Source: Burkholderia sp. WSM2230 (GTDB lineage: Bacteria; Pseudomonadota; Gammaproteobacteria; Burkholderiales; Burkholderiaceae). From it: a stretch of DNA of 64,000 nt. The stretch is from assembly GCF_000472445.1 (NCBI RefSeq), contig NZ_AXAJ01000023.1, positions 1 through 64,000 of the forward strand, written 5' to 3'. Below, one piece after another: positions 24,080 to 33,499 of the stretch. The position numbers and the translations under genes were made by a program. Each line of letters starts with the position of its first letter. Within the stretch, counting starts at the first letter, position 1. The notes beneath the pieces were generated by a model. That model had not been told where the DNA came from. It did not search any database and saw nothing but the letters and a program-made list of their open reading frames with translations.

Positions 24080-25558
24080 GTGAATACCAAGAAAAAACTT
24101 GTTGTCGCCGCCGTTTGCGCCGCATTACTGACCGTTGCCAGCGCGGGGCATGCTGGTGCTATGTCGCCATCGCCCGGTTGGAACGAGGCGATGCCTGGTG
24201 GACCGGATGCGAGTGTCCGGATCACCGAGACCTACGCCCGGATGGTCGCGCGCGACACATATTTTTGGGCGTGGCCGATGGTCAACATCTACAACCGCCG
24301 GCTCGCGTTCAAGCAAGCACCAAAAGTCGGGCTGATGAACGGCACGGTTCCCTACGCGCCGCTGAACCGGCTCGCCATGCTGCACGACTACATCCAGCCG
24401 GAGCAGCGATGGGTTGCCTGTCCGAATCAGGACGTCGCTTACGGCGCGGGAATTGCAGCGTTGGACGAGACACCCGTCGTAGTGCAGGTTCCTGATTTTG
24501 GGACCCGCTTCTGGGTTTACCAGATCGTGAATACGCGAACCGACAGCTTCGCGCAGCTAGGCGCAATGTACGGCACGCGGCCGGGATTCTATCTGCTGGT
24601 CGGCCCGGACTGGAACGGCAAGGTCCCGGCCGGCATTACGAAAGTATTCCGGTCCAGCACCAACACGGCCTTCGTGGTCCCGCGGGTATTCATGGACGAC
24701 AATGCGGAGGATCGCGCCGCAATTCAGCCTGCAATTGCGGGGATCGACATTTACCCGTTATCCGAATTCGACGGCAAGCCCAAGCGTCATGACTGGAGCC
24801 AGCTACCCGCGCTTCGATCGCCCACCGGAGATGACAGTTCCGGCGAGACGAAATGGGTCGTGCCGGAGAAGTTTTTTGATGAATTGCCCCTCGTGTTGAA
24901 GGACTCGCCACCATTGCCGGGCGAAGAGGCGCGCTACGCGCAGATCAATGCCGTGCTCGCCGCAGCGAAGGATGATCCTGCACTCAAGCGTGCGATGATT
25001 GATGAAGCGGTCAAAACGGAGCGCGAGCTCATTGATCCGCTGCTGCAGTTCCGCAACTGGGGCCGGCCATCGGGAAATCACTGGACCTCGACTGGAAACA
25101 ACGCCTCATTCGGCACCGACTACTTCACCCGCACGGCGGTCGCCAAGTCGAACATACTCGTCAATGCGCCGACAGAAACGAAGTACCTGTACCAGGACCT
25201 CGATGCCAACGGACAGCGGCTCTCCGGCGCCAATCGCTATGTGGTCACATTCCCCAAAGGCCAGACCCCGCCCGTCGACGGCTTCTGGTCGCTGACCATG
25301 TACGACAGCGCTCATTTTTTTGTACCTAACCGCCTTAAGCGTTACTCGCTAGGCACCAAGAACCGCAATCTGAAGTTCAATGCCGACGGCTCACTGACGA
25401 TCTACGTGCAGGCCGATTCACCCGGCGCCGGGAGGGAGACTAACTGGCTACCAGCACCGGACGGAGCACCGTTCTCGCTATACCTGCGGGCCTATTGGCC
25501 TAAGACCGGGATGATCGACGGCTCGTGGGCCCCTCCACCAGTGTTGCTTGCCCAGTAA
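24080..25558 (+). CDS. Secreted DUF1254/DUF1214 protein
   Basis: 492 residues from GTG 24080, preceded by AAGGA with a 7-nt spacer. The signal peptide is VNTKKKLVVAAVCAALLTVASAG, cleaved near HAGA-MSP. DUF1254 (about 50-180: YFWAWPMVNIYNRR, PNQDVAYGAGIAALDETPVV) is followed by DUF1214 (about 380-480: DGFWSLTMYDSAHFF, NADGSLTIYVQ). Function of the family is unknown. It stands alone with an elaborate promoter. Its codon choice looks a little less GC-biased than its neighbours, so acquisition by transfer is possible. Confidence 0.88.
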   Translation: MNTKKKLVVAAVCAALLTVASAGHAGAMSPSPGWNEAMPGGPDASVRITETYARMVARDTYFWAWPMVNIYNRRLAFKQAPKVGLMNGTVPYAPLNRLAMLHDYIQPEQRWVACPNQDVAYGAGIAALDETPVVVQVPDFGTRFWVYQIVNTRTDSFAQLGAMYGTRPGFYLLVGPDWNGKVPAGITKVFRSSTNTAFVVPRVFMDDNAEDRAAIQPAIAGIDIYPLSEFDGKPKRHDWSQLPALRSPTGDDSSGETKWVVPEKFFDELPLVLKDSPPLPGEEARYAQINAVLAAAKDDPALKRAMIDEAVKTERELIDPLLQFRNWGRPSGNHWTSTGNNASFGTDYFTRTAVAKSNILVNAPTETKYLYQDLDANGQRLSGANRYVVTFPKGQTPPVDGFWSLTMYDSAHFFVPNRLKRYSLGTKNRNLKFNADGSLTIYVQADSPGAGRETNWLPAPDGAPFSLYLRAYWPKTGMIDGSWAPPPVLLAQ

Positions 25559-25692
25559 TTCGCACAGTTGATCGAGCGCCGTCGTAGGTCTCCTGCATCA
25601 CCGTTTTGGGAGCTTACGTCGGCGCTCCATAGCGAGTTGCAAAATGCACCGTGGCATCAGCGGCCCAATCAACCATGCCTCGCCGGAACCGC

Positions 25693-28600
25693 TCAGTCCG
25701 AAATCAGCTTCAATCCTGCCGGCAGCGACTCGCCGAACACGCGCCCCTCATCCGCGTTGTCGAGCTCGATGATTTCGCTGACCATCGCAATCCACGCGCG
25801 CGGCGCGTTCGTCGTTTCCAGCCTGCGTATGACAGCATGGCGCGTGTCGTCCGGCAGATCGCGCGAACGGTCGCCTGTCATGCGCGCGATCTGCACGGCG
25901 GAAAACGCGGCCGGATCGACTTTCTTCCAGTCGAGCGCAAGAATCGCGTCGAGCCACCGGCTGGCGACCTCGGGCGGCACGACGTTATGCGCGCTGCCAT
26001 AAAACGGCTGGCGCGCGCCGATTCGCCCGACAGCCCACCAGCTCTGATGGTTCTCGTTAGGCTTCAGCAAACGCGCGAGCACGGATTCACCGAGCTCGAC
26101 CTTGCGTTCCACCGGAATACGCTCGAGCGACGCGCTCAGGCGAACGATATCGGCGATGCCGGTTTTCGACACGTCGAACGGCAGCTTGTGACGCGACTGC
26201 GCCGCCGTTTGCAGATAGGTCATCGCGTCGAGCACGCGCAGTTGGGCGCTTTCGTCGAGGCCGCCCGCGGCGCGGCGCCACAGCGTCCACCATTCGGACC
26301 AGACCTGGCTTTCCTGGACGTACTGAATACCGTCGTCGAATAGCGACCACAGTTGCTCGACGCGCCATTCGTCGAGCGGATAGCCAAAGCCCGGGCGCAC
26401 ACAATAGCCGGCCAGATTCAGCCAGAGCCGCTCATGATCCGCCGAGCGGCGGCGCCGCTTGGCGCGTTCCCACAGCGCGCCGAACAGCTCGCGCAAAAGC
26501 GCGCTGTTCCACGTCTCGCGTGGCCCGAGCAGATGTTCGAGCTGCGAGCGCAGGCGTTTGATTTCTTTTTTATCGACGTTTTGCGAGCGCGCACCGAACG
26601 AGCGGTCGATCTGCTCGATGGCTTGGTCGAGCCGCGGATGCCGCACGGTCGCCGCATCATCCGCGAGGTTCACCTGGGCGTGCTCGCTGCGCAGCTGAAA
26701 TTCGAGCAGCCAACGCTCGGCGGGATTGTCCCGGTCGATGCAGTGCACTTCGAGCGTGCCGACCTCGGTGAGCGAGGTCGCGATGCGCACCGCTCGCTCG
26801 CGGGCACTGCCCGCGCCACGCGGCGCAACGATGGTCGCGATGGGCGGCAGGCGCACAAAGTCGCCGCTTGCAAGGTCCGCGAGTTCGCCGGGCGCATACG
26901 CCGTGTCCGCGCTCGACGACACGAGGTGAAAACGCACGGGATGCCCGAGCCGCAGCGCGAACGTGCGGTCCGCGATCAGAATTTCGTGGCCTTCCTCGGT
27001 GCCGCGCGGCAGCAGGCAGATGCCGCGTTGCGCGGGCGGCGCTTCATGCGGTTCGTGCGCTCCGCGCGCTTCACGCTTGACCTGCGCAGTATCGTCGAGC
27101 ACGAGGAAATAGCTGCGCGGCGAGCCCCCGCCGATTCGCGGCGCGCCGCCCGCGCGCGCGAGGCCGTAGGCAACTGCTCCGCGCGCGACCGCGACGTCGG
27201 GATTGTCGTTGTGCAGCACGTTAAGCGGCTCGCCGCGCCACGCGCCCAAGGTGTCGGCGAGTCGCTGCTGCAACGGCTGTGCGCGGAACACGCCGCCGTT
27301 CAGAAGCAGCGTGTCGGGTACGGGAAGCGGGGACGGCTCGTCGCTCGCCGCGCCGGCGGTCGAGACAGCGTTCGCAACGGCGGGAGCGTCGGCATCATGA
27401 CTACGCACGGCAACGCCCGCGCTGGCGTCGCCGTCGTTCCAACCCAGCGCCTTGCGCGACTGCGCGTCGAAGCGGTTCAGAAAAGCCGCGATATGGCGCG
27501 TGACGGCGGCATCCGTCGCATAGGGCAGGCCGAACTCGACGATCGCGCCGCGCGGCCGCCCAGGCCGTTCGTGCGATGCCACGTCCGGAAAGAATCCGTC
27601 GACGATGACGCGCTCCACTTCTTCGCGCGTGATCTGGGCGGTGCGCGCGCCGCCGATCAGCTTCGAGCCCGCGCCAAGCAGTGTGATCGACGCGGACTCG
27701 GGCGCGTCCGCTCCGAGCAACTGCTCCTTCGCGCCGCGGCAGCGCTCGACCAGTTGCGACAGGCTAGCCGCCGACAAACGCGCGCGCTCGCCGCCGCCCG
27801 ACAGCCGCGCTTCGACCAGATGCGCGAGCGCGAGGTCCATGTTGTCGCCGCCGAGCATCAGATGGTTGCCCACGCCGATACGCGTGAGTTGCGGCTCGCC
27901 ATCGGCCATGCTCACTTCGATGAGCGTGAGGTCCGTGGTGCCGCCGCCGACGTCGCAGATCAGCACGAGACGCGTGTGAGCGAGTTCTTCGGCAAGCCGT
28001 TCGCGATGATGAAAGAGCCAGTCGTAGAACGCCGCCTGCGGTTCTTCGAGCAGCCGCAGCGCGGGCAGCCCGGCCATGCGCGCCGCCTCAACGGTGAGAG
28101 CCCGCGCGCCTTCGTCGAACGAGGCCGGGACCGTCAGCACTATGTCCTGATGTTCGAGCGGCGCCTCCGGAAAGCGCTGGTTCCATGCCGCCCGCACATG
28201 CGCGAGGTAGCTCGCGCTGGCTTCGACTGGGGAGACTTTATGGACCTCGTCGGCGGCGCCCCAAGGCAGGATCGGCGCGACGCGGTCGACGGACGCATGC
28301 GAGAGCCAGCTTTTCGCGCTCGTCACGAGGCGCCCCGGCACTTGCGCGCCAAGCACGCGCGCAAGTCTCCCGATTACGACGGGTGGCGCGTCGTCAGCAC
28401 CTCGGAGAGGGGCGGTGGAGCCGCCTGCGCCAGCAGCGGCCTGCTCACTTGCGTGCTTGTCCGCTCGCTCACCCGCGCCCGACCGACCGGCGTTTTGCCC
28501 CAAACCGCTTGCTTCGTCAGCGTTCGCGGGGCGTCGAGCAGCAGCTGGCGCCGCGCTCCACGGCAACTGCAGATCAGATGGCTCGAGCTCGCCCGGCGCC

Positions 28601-28770
28601 GGGTGATAGCGCACCGAGGGCAGAAGCGGCCGCGCGGCAACCTCGCCGGGACTAACAAGCTGTTCGATCCCGAACACGCGAACTTCGCGCGAGCCGGCCT
28701 CTGCATACGCAAGCACCGTGTTGCTCGTGCCGAGGTCGATGCCGACGCTGTACCGCTTCATGTCAGTCAT
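25693..28770 (-). CDS. Hsp70-family protein with DUF3731-type C-terminal region
   Basis: 1025 residues, far longer than DnaK. The Hsp70 ATPase fold spans about 1-620: GIDLGTSNTVLAY, phosphate loop DVGGGTTDLTLIEV, GGDNMDLALAHL, LLNGGVFRA. It is interrupted by a low-complexity Ala/Gly insert (about 75-125). The C-terminal third (about 690-1025) is alpha-helical and Trp-rich (WSEWWTLWRRAAGG, QSWWAVGRIGARQPF) and replaces the usual substrate-binding domain. The start overlaps the stop of the preceding Hsp70 gene (ATGA). Client and role unknown. Confidence 0.88.
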   Translation of the reverse strand: MTDMKRYSVGIDLGTSNTVLAYAEAGSREVRVFGIEQLVSPGEVAARPLLPSVRYHPAPGELEPSDLQLPWSAAPAAARRPANADEASGLGQNAGRSGAGERADKHASEQAAAGAGGSTAPLRGADDAPPVVIGRLARVLGAQVPGRLVTSAKSWLSHASVDRVAPILPWGAADEVHKVSPVEASASYLAHVRAAWNQRFPEAPLEHQDIVLTVPASFDEGARALTVEAARMAGLPALRLLEEPQAAFYDWLFHHRERLAEELAHTRLVLICDVGGGTTDLTLIEVSMADGEPQLTRIGVGNHLMLGGDNMDLALAHLVEARLSGGGERARLSAASLSQLVERCRGAKEQLLGADAPESASITLLGAGSKLIGGARTAQITREEVERVIVDGFFPDVASHERPGRPRGAIVEFGLPYATDAAVTRHIAAFLNRFDAQSRKALGWNDGDASAGVAVRSHDADAPAVANAVSTAGAASDEPSPLPVPDTLLLNGGVFRAQPLQQRLADTLGAWRGEPLNVLHNDNPDVAVARGAVAYGLARAGGAPRIGGGSPRSYFLVLDDTAQVKREARGAHEPHEAPPAQRGICLLPRGTEEGHEILIADRTFALRLGHPVRFHLVSSSADTAYAPGELADLASGDFVRLPPIATIVAPRGAGSARERAVRIATSLTEVGTLEVHCIDRDNPAERWLLEFQLRSEHAQVNLADDAATVRHPRLDQAIEQIDRSFGARSQNVDKKEIKRLRSQLEHLLGPRETWNSALLRELFGALWERAKRRRRSADHERLWLNLAGYCVRPGFGYPLDEWRVEQLWSLFDDGIQYVQESQVWSEWWTLWRRAAGGLDESAQLRVLDAMTYLQTAAQSRHKLPFDVSKTGIADIVRLSASLERIPVERKVELGESVLARLLKPNENHQSWWAVGRIGARQPFYGSAHNVVPPEVASRWLDAILALDWKKVDPAAFSAVQIARMTGDRSRDLPDDTRHAVIRRLETTNAPRAWIAMVSEIIELDNADEGRVFGESLPAGLKLISD

Positions 28771-30626
28771 GCATTGACGTTGCCGCGCACGTCGAATTCG
28801 ACTTTCCAGCGCTCATCCGTGCCGCGGGGCACGGCTTCCAGTTCGAGCGTGCCCGCTTCGGTCACGCGCGCGTGCAGCTTCACGGGGACGACCTCGCCGG
28901 CCGTGCGGCCCGACGCGGGCAGGGTCGCCTGAATTTCTTCGAGTTCCTGAAGTTCGTCGGGTCCCCAGAAGTCGAGCAGCGTGCCGACCTGATCCTGACG
29001 ACGCACCGACGAGCCGAAGAAGCGGAAATGCACCGGCTCGCCGACCACCAGCCCAAACTCCTGCGCGGGCAATTCCGCCTCGGTGCCTTCTTCCATGCCG
29101 AACGGCGCGACGCACAGCGCCTGAATGGGCGGCTCCATTCCGGGCACGGCCGGCATCGCCGATTCGATCGCAATGTAGTAGGCCCGCGCGGTGCCGCCGC
29201 GAATCCTCACGCCCTGGCCACGCCGCACGTAGCCGTAATAGGCGGCGCCGCGCGCGACGGCCAGATCCAGATCCGCGCCTTCGAGCAGGCGCGCCGGCGC
29301 CGCGCCTTCCGCGGCGAGCCAGCCGTTGAGCGTGCCCATGATCCGCTCGACGAGCAGCGTCGACTTGAACACGCCGCCGTTGAACAACACCGCCGTGGGA
29401 TGCAGGAAGCTCGCCTCGCGCGCCGGGGCCTCGGTCGTGCCGGGGCGCAGTCCTTCCAAGTCCGCGAGCGCGCCGACCTGCTTGCCGAGAAACGCCGCCA
29501 GATGCCGCGTGATGCCCGCGTCCTGCGCATACGGCAAGCCGAGCTGCGTGAGGCCCGCGCGCGTGCGGCTCACCGGCCGCGCGGCGCTCTCCACCTGCGG
29601 GAAAAAGCCCTCGAGAATCGTCTGCGTCAACTCGGCGCGCGTGAGTTCGGTGCGAATCGATCCGCCGATCAGCTTCGAGCCGCGGCTCGGCACGACGAGC
29701 GGCACGGTATCGGTGGTCGGGTCGCTGAGCAGCGTTTCCTTCGCCGTGCGGCATGCGTAGGTGAGCGCGCGCAGTTGCCACGCGTCGGCCTGGGTGCCTT
29801 GCGCCGCCAGTTTGCGCGCGACCACGTGCGCGAGCGCGAGGTCCATGTTGTCGCCACCGAGCAGAATGTGTTCGCCGACCGCCACGCGATGCAGTTCGAG
29901 ATTGCCCTCGCGCTCCACCACCGCGATCAGCGAGAGGTCGGTCGTGCCGCCGCCCACGTCGACCACGAGGATGATGTCGCCGACCTTGACCTGTTTGCGC
30001 CATTGGCCGCCGCTCTTCTGAATCCAGCTATAGAGCGCGGCTTGCGGTTCTTCGAGCAGCGTCATGCGGCCATAGCCGGCGGCCTCGGCGGCTTCGGCGG
30101 TCAGCTCGCGCGCGGCCGGGTCGAACGAGGCAGGAATCGTCACCGTGATGTCCTGCTCGCGAAACGGCGCGTCGGGATGCGCGTGGTCCCACGCCTCGCG
30201 CATGTGCGTGAGATAGCGCACCGAGCTTTCGAGCGGCGAGACGCGCGCGACTTCGGGCGGCGCATCGTTCGGCAGGATCGCCGCGCGCCGGTCCACGCCC
30301 GGATGGCACAGCCAGCTTTTCGCGCTGGAGACGAGCCGGATCGGCGTCGCCGCGCCGCGGCTGCGCGCGAATTCGCCGACCGCGAAGTCCCGCTCGCCGG
30401 TCCACGGCAGATAGAGATCGCCGGAACCCAGTTCGTCGGGGTGCGGCAGATACAGGAACGAGGGCAGCAGATCGAGATCGGCGATTGCGCCGGGGCCCGT
30501 CAACTGCGCGATGGGTAGCACCGTCAGCGTGGTCTTTTCGCCGTCGCTCGCGGTGGTATCGACATAGGACAGCGCGCAGTGCGTCGTGCCCAGGTCGATG
30601 CCGATCGAATAACGCGCGCCGCTCAT
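28767..30626 (-). CDS. Hsp70-family protein
   Basis: 619 residues, DnaK/HscA-like. ATPase motifs are GIDLGTTHCALSYVD, DVGGGTTDLSLIAVV, GGDNMDLALAHVVARKL and LFNGGVFKS; the region after about 480 is a short beta-rich domain ending VEFDVRGNVNA, without the DnaK helical lid. It overlaps both neighbours by 4 nt (DUF2760 upstream, second Hsp70 downstream). It shares blocks with the downstream protein (TSAKSWLSH/SSAKSWLCHPGVDR, LLEEPQAAFYDW/LYSW), so the two probably arose by duplication and may pair. Confidence 0.9.
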   Translation of the reverse strand: MSGARYSIGIDLGTTHCALSYVDTTASDGEKTTLTVLPIAQLTGPGAIADLDLLPSFLYLPHPDELGSGDLYLPWTGERDFAVGEFARSRGAATPIRLVSSAKSWLCHPGVDRRAAILPNDAPPEVARVSPLESSVRYLTHMREAWDHAHPDAPFREQDITVTIPASFDPAARELTAEAAEAAGYGRMTLLEEPQAALYSWIQKSGGQWRKQVKVGDIILVVDVGGGTTDLSLIAVVEREGNLELHRVAVGEHILLGGDNMDLALAHVVARKLAAQGTQADAWQLRALTYACRTAKETLLSDPTTDTVPLVVPSRGSKLIGGSIRTELTRAELTQTILEGFFPQVESAARPVSRTRAGLTQLGLPYAQDAGITRHLAAFLGKQVGALADLEGLRPGTTEAPAREASFLHPTAVLFNGGVFKSTLLVERIMGTLNGWLAAEGAAPARLLEGADLDLAVARGAAYYGYVRRGQGVRIRGGTARAYYIAIESAMPAVPGMEPPIQALCVAPFGMEEGTEAELPAQEFGLVVGEPVHFRFFGSSVRRQDQVGTLLDFWGPDELQELEEIQATLPASGRTAGEVVPVKLHARVTEAGTLELEAVPRGTDERWKVEFDVRGNVNA

Positions 30627-31222
30627 AGTTCCACCTCGGCCGGCGCGATCACTTTTGCGTTATGGCTTTCCGCGAGCTTCGGCAGACGCACTTCGTCGAC
30701 GCGCCAGCCACGGTGACTGATGCTGCCGACAAACGGCGCCTTGCCGACGACGTTGCCCGTCAGGCGGATCGCGCTCGCATCGAAACCTTCCGGCAGCGTG
30801 ACGCGGCTGCCTTCGGCTTCGTCGCGCACCGGGCGGATCGTGAAGTGCTCGCGCAGCGTCGCGCGGCAGCCTTCGTGCACGAGGCGCGCGGCGGCGCCGA
30901 TATCGGCGTCGCTGAAACGCTTGATGTCTTCCTCGACGAAGTCGATGAAGCGCGCGTCGCGTTGCAGCAGACCCAGCAGTTGCAATGCGGCGTCCGGGCT
31001 GGCTTCTTTCAGTGCGGGCGCGGGCGCAGCCTTCGGTGCGGCTGCAGGCGAGGGCGAGGGCGCTGGCATTTGCGTCGCGGTTTGCGTCGCGGTTTGCACA
31101 GGCGCGCCGCCGTCACGCACGCGCAATACCGCGGCGGCGAAGTCGCCGTCGGCGAGAATGCGGAAAAACGCGCTGACGGCCAGCGTGATCCTGCCGAGGA
31201 AGGATGGGTTCGAATCGTTCAT
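30623..31222 (-). CDS. DUF2760 protein
   Basis: 199 residues. A hydrophobic N-terminal stretch (RITLAVSAFFRILADGDFAAAVL, probably amphipathic or membrane-associated) is joined by a Thr/Pro/Ala-rich linker (about 42-75) to the DUF2760 core (about 78-199: ALQLLGLLQRDARFIDFVEEDI, DIGAAARLVHEGCRATL, SISHRGWRVDEVRLP). CAGGAG lies before ATG 31222. First gene of the three-gene Hsp70 operon; DUF2760 genes regularly precede such Hsp70 pairs, hinting at a dedicated co-chaperone or membrane adaptor. Confidence 0.88.
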   Translation of the reverse strand: MNDSNPSFLGRITLAVSAFFRILADGDFAAAVLRVRDGGAPVQTATQTATQMPAPSPSPAAAPKAAPAPALKEASPDAALQLLGLLQRDARFIDFVEEDIKRFSDADIGAAARLVHEGCRATLREHFTIRPVRDEAEGSRVTLPEGFDASAIRLTGNVVGKAPFVGSISHRGWRVDEVRLPKLAESHNAKVIAPAEVEL

Positions 31223-31648
31223 AAATGCTCCTGAGATGCTCTGTTAAAGGACGAGCTGTCCTGTGTCCGGGAGCGGGCGCGCCAGGCGAAAACAGCAACG
31301 GCGCCCGAGGGCGATGCTTCTTTGGCGAAAGCCGGCGGCGCCGGCAGCGGCGGCGGACCGGCCCGTCACAAGCGGCGCGATGCACGCGCAAAACCCGTAT
31401 TTTGCCCTGTGACGCGCCGGCTGCGGGCAAACCCGCACATTCTCGTGCGCGAACGCGGCCAGATTGGCGGATTTGAGGGGGCGAACGCAACCGCGTCTTT
31501 GTGCCTGCCGTGCCGCTTCACGCAAACACACGCTCATACACCCACGCGCCGCACGTACTGCCCATAGGAACGCGCTTTGCTCGCCTGACGGCGCGGCGGC
31601 GCATCGCGTGCGCGCCTTTCGACTGACAACGAACGTTTGGAGATTGCC
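31223..31648. other. Divergent intergenic region
   Basis: 426 nt between the DUF2760 operon and the small DUF2934 gene. It is GC-rich, with a short dyad AGGAC-GAGCT-GTCCT at 31248-31262 about 30 nt upstream of the DUF2760 start. No convincing sigma-32 consensus and no gene seen. Confidence 0.4.
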
Positions 31649-31909
31649 ATGGACGGCCTGCCGGGCGAACCCACCGTAGAGGACCGCATCCGCAAGCGCG
31701 CATACGAATTGTGGGAAAGCGACGGCTCGCCGGAAGGACGAGCCGACGATTACTGGGCGCGCGCTCAGGCGCAAATCGAAGCCGAAGGCGAAGCGGGCGA
31801 GGCGGCGCCGCCGCCCGCCGTCGATCAATCGAGCAAGGGGCGCCGCGCCGCGGAAGACATCGGCGATGACAGCCCCGAGGGGGCCGGCAACGCGCCCGGC
31901 AGCAGCTAG
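31649..31909 (+). CDS. DUF2934 small protein
   Basis: 86 residues. The N-terminal half fits DUF2934: TVEDRIRKRAYELWESDGSPEGRADDYWARAQAQIE. The rest is acidic, Ala/Glu/Pro-rich and probably disordered. ATG 31649 is fixed by GGAG at 31639-31642. Such proteins are common in rhizobia and Burkholderia, often near stress or glycogen/trehalose genes; function unknown. Confidence 0.8.
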   Translation: MDGLPGEPTVEDRIRKRAYELWESDGSPEGRADDYWARAQAQIEAEGEAGEAAPPPAVDQSSKGRRAAEDIGDDSPEGAGNAPGSS

Positions 31910-31958
31910 CCGCAACCGGCACAACGCGCGGCATAACCACGACACGCGGGAGGGCATC

Positions 31959-32234
31959 ATGGATTTCGAATACGGAGGGTGCATCGTTCATCTGACGGCT
32001 GGCGTCGACGGCGGCACGATCGTCGCGCATGCAAGGATCGAGGTCACGCCAGGCAGCGTGAGTTCGGGCGACGACACGCACGACATGGAGTTTCATCGCG
32101 ATTTCGTCGACGAGCACGAGGCGCTCGAATTCGCGCGCGAGCGCGCGACGGCGTGGATCGACGAACACGTCGAGCGCGCCGAGGGCGCGGAGCCGGCGGC
32201 GCCCGCCGACGGCTACAGCGGCCCGATCAGTTAG
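31959..32234 (+). CDS. Hypothetical protein
   Basis: 91 residues from ATG 31959 (GGGAGGG upstream). The core MDFEYGGCIVHLTAGVDGGTIVAHARIEV suggests a small beta-sheet domain, followed by an acidic helix (DEHEALEFARERATAWIDEHVERAEG). Not recognised. It follows the DUF2934 gene by 49 nt on the same strand, so probably co-transcribed. Confidence 0.65.
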   Translation: MDFEYGGCIVHLTAGVDGGTIVAHARIEVTPGSVSSGDDTHDMEFHRDFVDEHEALEFARERATAWIDEHVERAEGAEPAAPADGYSGPIS

Positions 32235-32405
32235 CGCTCCGTGCAAGCCGATGGCGCCCGCTCACCACGCAGAGAGCGGTACGCTTAATTTCATTGCCGG
32301 CCTGTACATTTTTCCATCCGCGAAAACTGCCGCGGCTCACGCGCGACATTGGCGGGCATGCACCATGCGGCGCGTCTCGCATCGGTTCGTCGAACGGAGC
32401 ACGGC

Positions 32406-33452
32406 ATGCGTATCGCGCAGGTTTCGCCGCTGTACGAGAGGGTGCCGCCGGTGGCGTATGGCGGCGTCGAAAGAGTGGTCGCATGGCTCGTGGACGGTCT
32501 CGTCGCGCGAGGCCACGACGTGACGCTCTTTGCGAGCGGCGACTCACGCACGCGAGCGCGGCTCGTCTCGGGCAGCGACTGCGCGATTCGCCTGATTGAA
32601 GACAGCGCCGATCCGCAGGCGTTCCATTTCGCGATGCTCGAGGAAGTGGTGCAGCGCGCGGACGAATTCGACGTCGTGCATTTTCATACCGACTACGCGA
32701 GCTTTCCGTTCGCCCGGCGTTTGCGCTGCGCATCGCTGACCACCTTGCACTGGCGGCTCGACGTGCCGGGCCTGAGCACGCTTTACCGGCAGTTCGCCGA
32801 CATGCCGCTGGTGTCGATCTCGAACGCGCAGCGTGCGCCGCTGCCGTGGCTCGACTGGCGCGCCACCGTTCATCACGGCCTGCCCGCGGATCTGCTGCGC
32901 TTTCACGAAAAGCCCGGCGATTACGTGGCCTTTCTCGGCCGGATCGCGCCCGTCAAGCGGCCCGACCGCGCGATCGACATTGCCCGGCGCGCGGGTCTGC
33001 CGATCCGCATCGCCGCGAAAATCGACAATGGCGACCGCGCCTATTTCGAAGAGGAGATCGCGGGCCTCTTCCAGATGCCGCATGTCGAGTATTGCGGCGA
33101 AGTGGACGATGCCTGCAAGAACGATTTCCTCGGACAAGCGCGCGCGTTGCTGTTTCCGATCGACTGGCCGGAGCCGTTTGGCCTCGTGATGATCGAGGCG
33201 CTCGCGTGCGGCACGCCGGTGATCGCATTCGATCACGGCGCGGCGCGTGAAATTGTCGAACATGGCGTGACGGGCTTCCTGGTTGATTCCGTCGACGAAG
33301 CCGTGGACGCGCTGGCGAAGCTCGACAGTATCAGCCGCGCCGCGTGCCGGGCGGCCTTCGAGCGCCGCTTCACGGTGGAGCGCATGGTCGATCAATACAT
33401 CCACATTTACGAAGCGATGGTGCGCGACGCGCAACCGCTGCAGGCCGGCTGA
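32406..33452 (+). CDS. GT4-family glycosyltransferase
   Basis: 348 residues, GT-B fold. N-terminal MRIAQVSPLYERVPPVAYGGVERVVAWL is the acceptor-domain start of GT4 enzymes; FLGRIAPVKRPDRAIDIAR opens the donor domain; the EX7E signature is in PEPFGLVMIEALACGTPVIAF. GGAG lies 6 nt before ATG 32406. It stands 47 nt upstream of the HAD-ATPase fusion gene and probably shares its transcript; donor and acceptor unknown. Confidence 0.88.
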   Translation: MRIAQVSPLYERVPPVAYGGVERVVAWLVDGLVARGHDVTLFASGDSRTRARLVSGSDCAIRLIEDSADPQAFHFAMLEEVVQRADEFDVVHFHTDYASFPFARRLRCASLTTLHWRLDVPGLSTLYRQFADMPLVSISNAQRAPLPWLDWRATVHHGLPADLLRFHEKPGDYVAFLGRIAPVKRPDRAIDIARRAGLPIRIAAKIDNGDRAYFEEEIAGLFQMPHVEYCGEVDDACKNDFLGQARALLFPIDWPEPFGLVMIEALACGTPVIAFDHGAAREIVEHGVTGFLVDSVDEAVDALAKLDSISRAACRAAFERRFTVERMVDQYIHIYEAMVRDAQPLQAG

Positions 33453-33499
33453 AACACGGCGAAACCAGAGAAACGAACGGGGACCACGGAGCGCTTTCC

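Noticed and set aside
26353..28932. An 859-codon open frame antisense to the large Hsp70 gene
   Set aside because: Arg/Ala-rich composition, no ribosome site, and exact complementarity to a clear Hsp70 coding frame; a GC-rich shadow.
28872..30518. A 548-codon open frame antisense to the smaller Hsp70 gene
   Set aside because: Same reasoning: Arg-rich, no motifs, opposite a strong protein.
31223..31400. Heat-shock (sigma-32) promoter for the DUF2760-Hsp70 operon
   Set aside because: No CTTGAA-N13-CCCCAT-like pair was found on the relevant strand.
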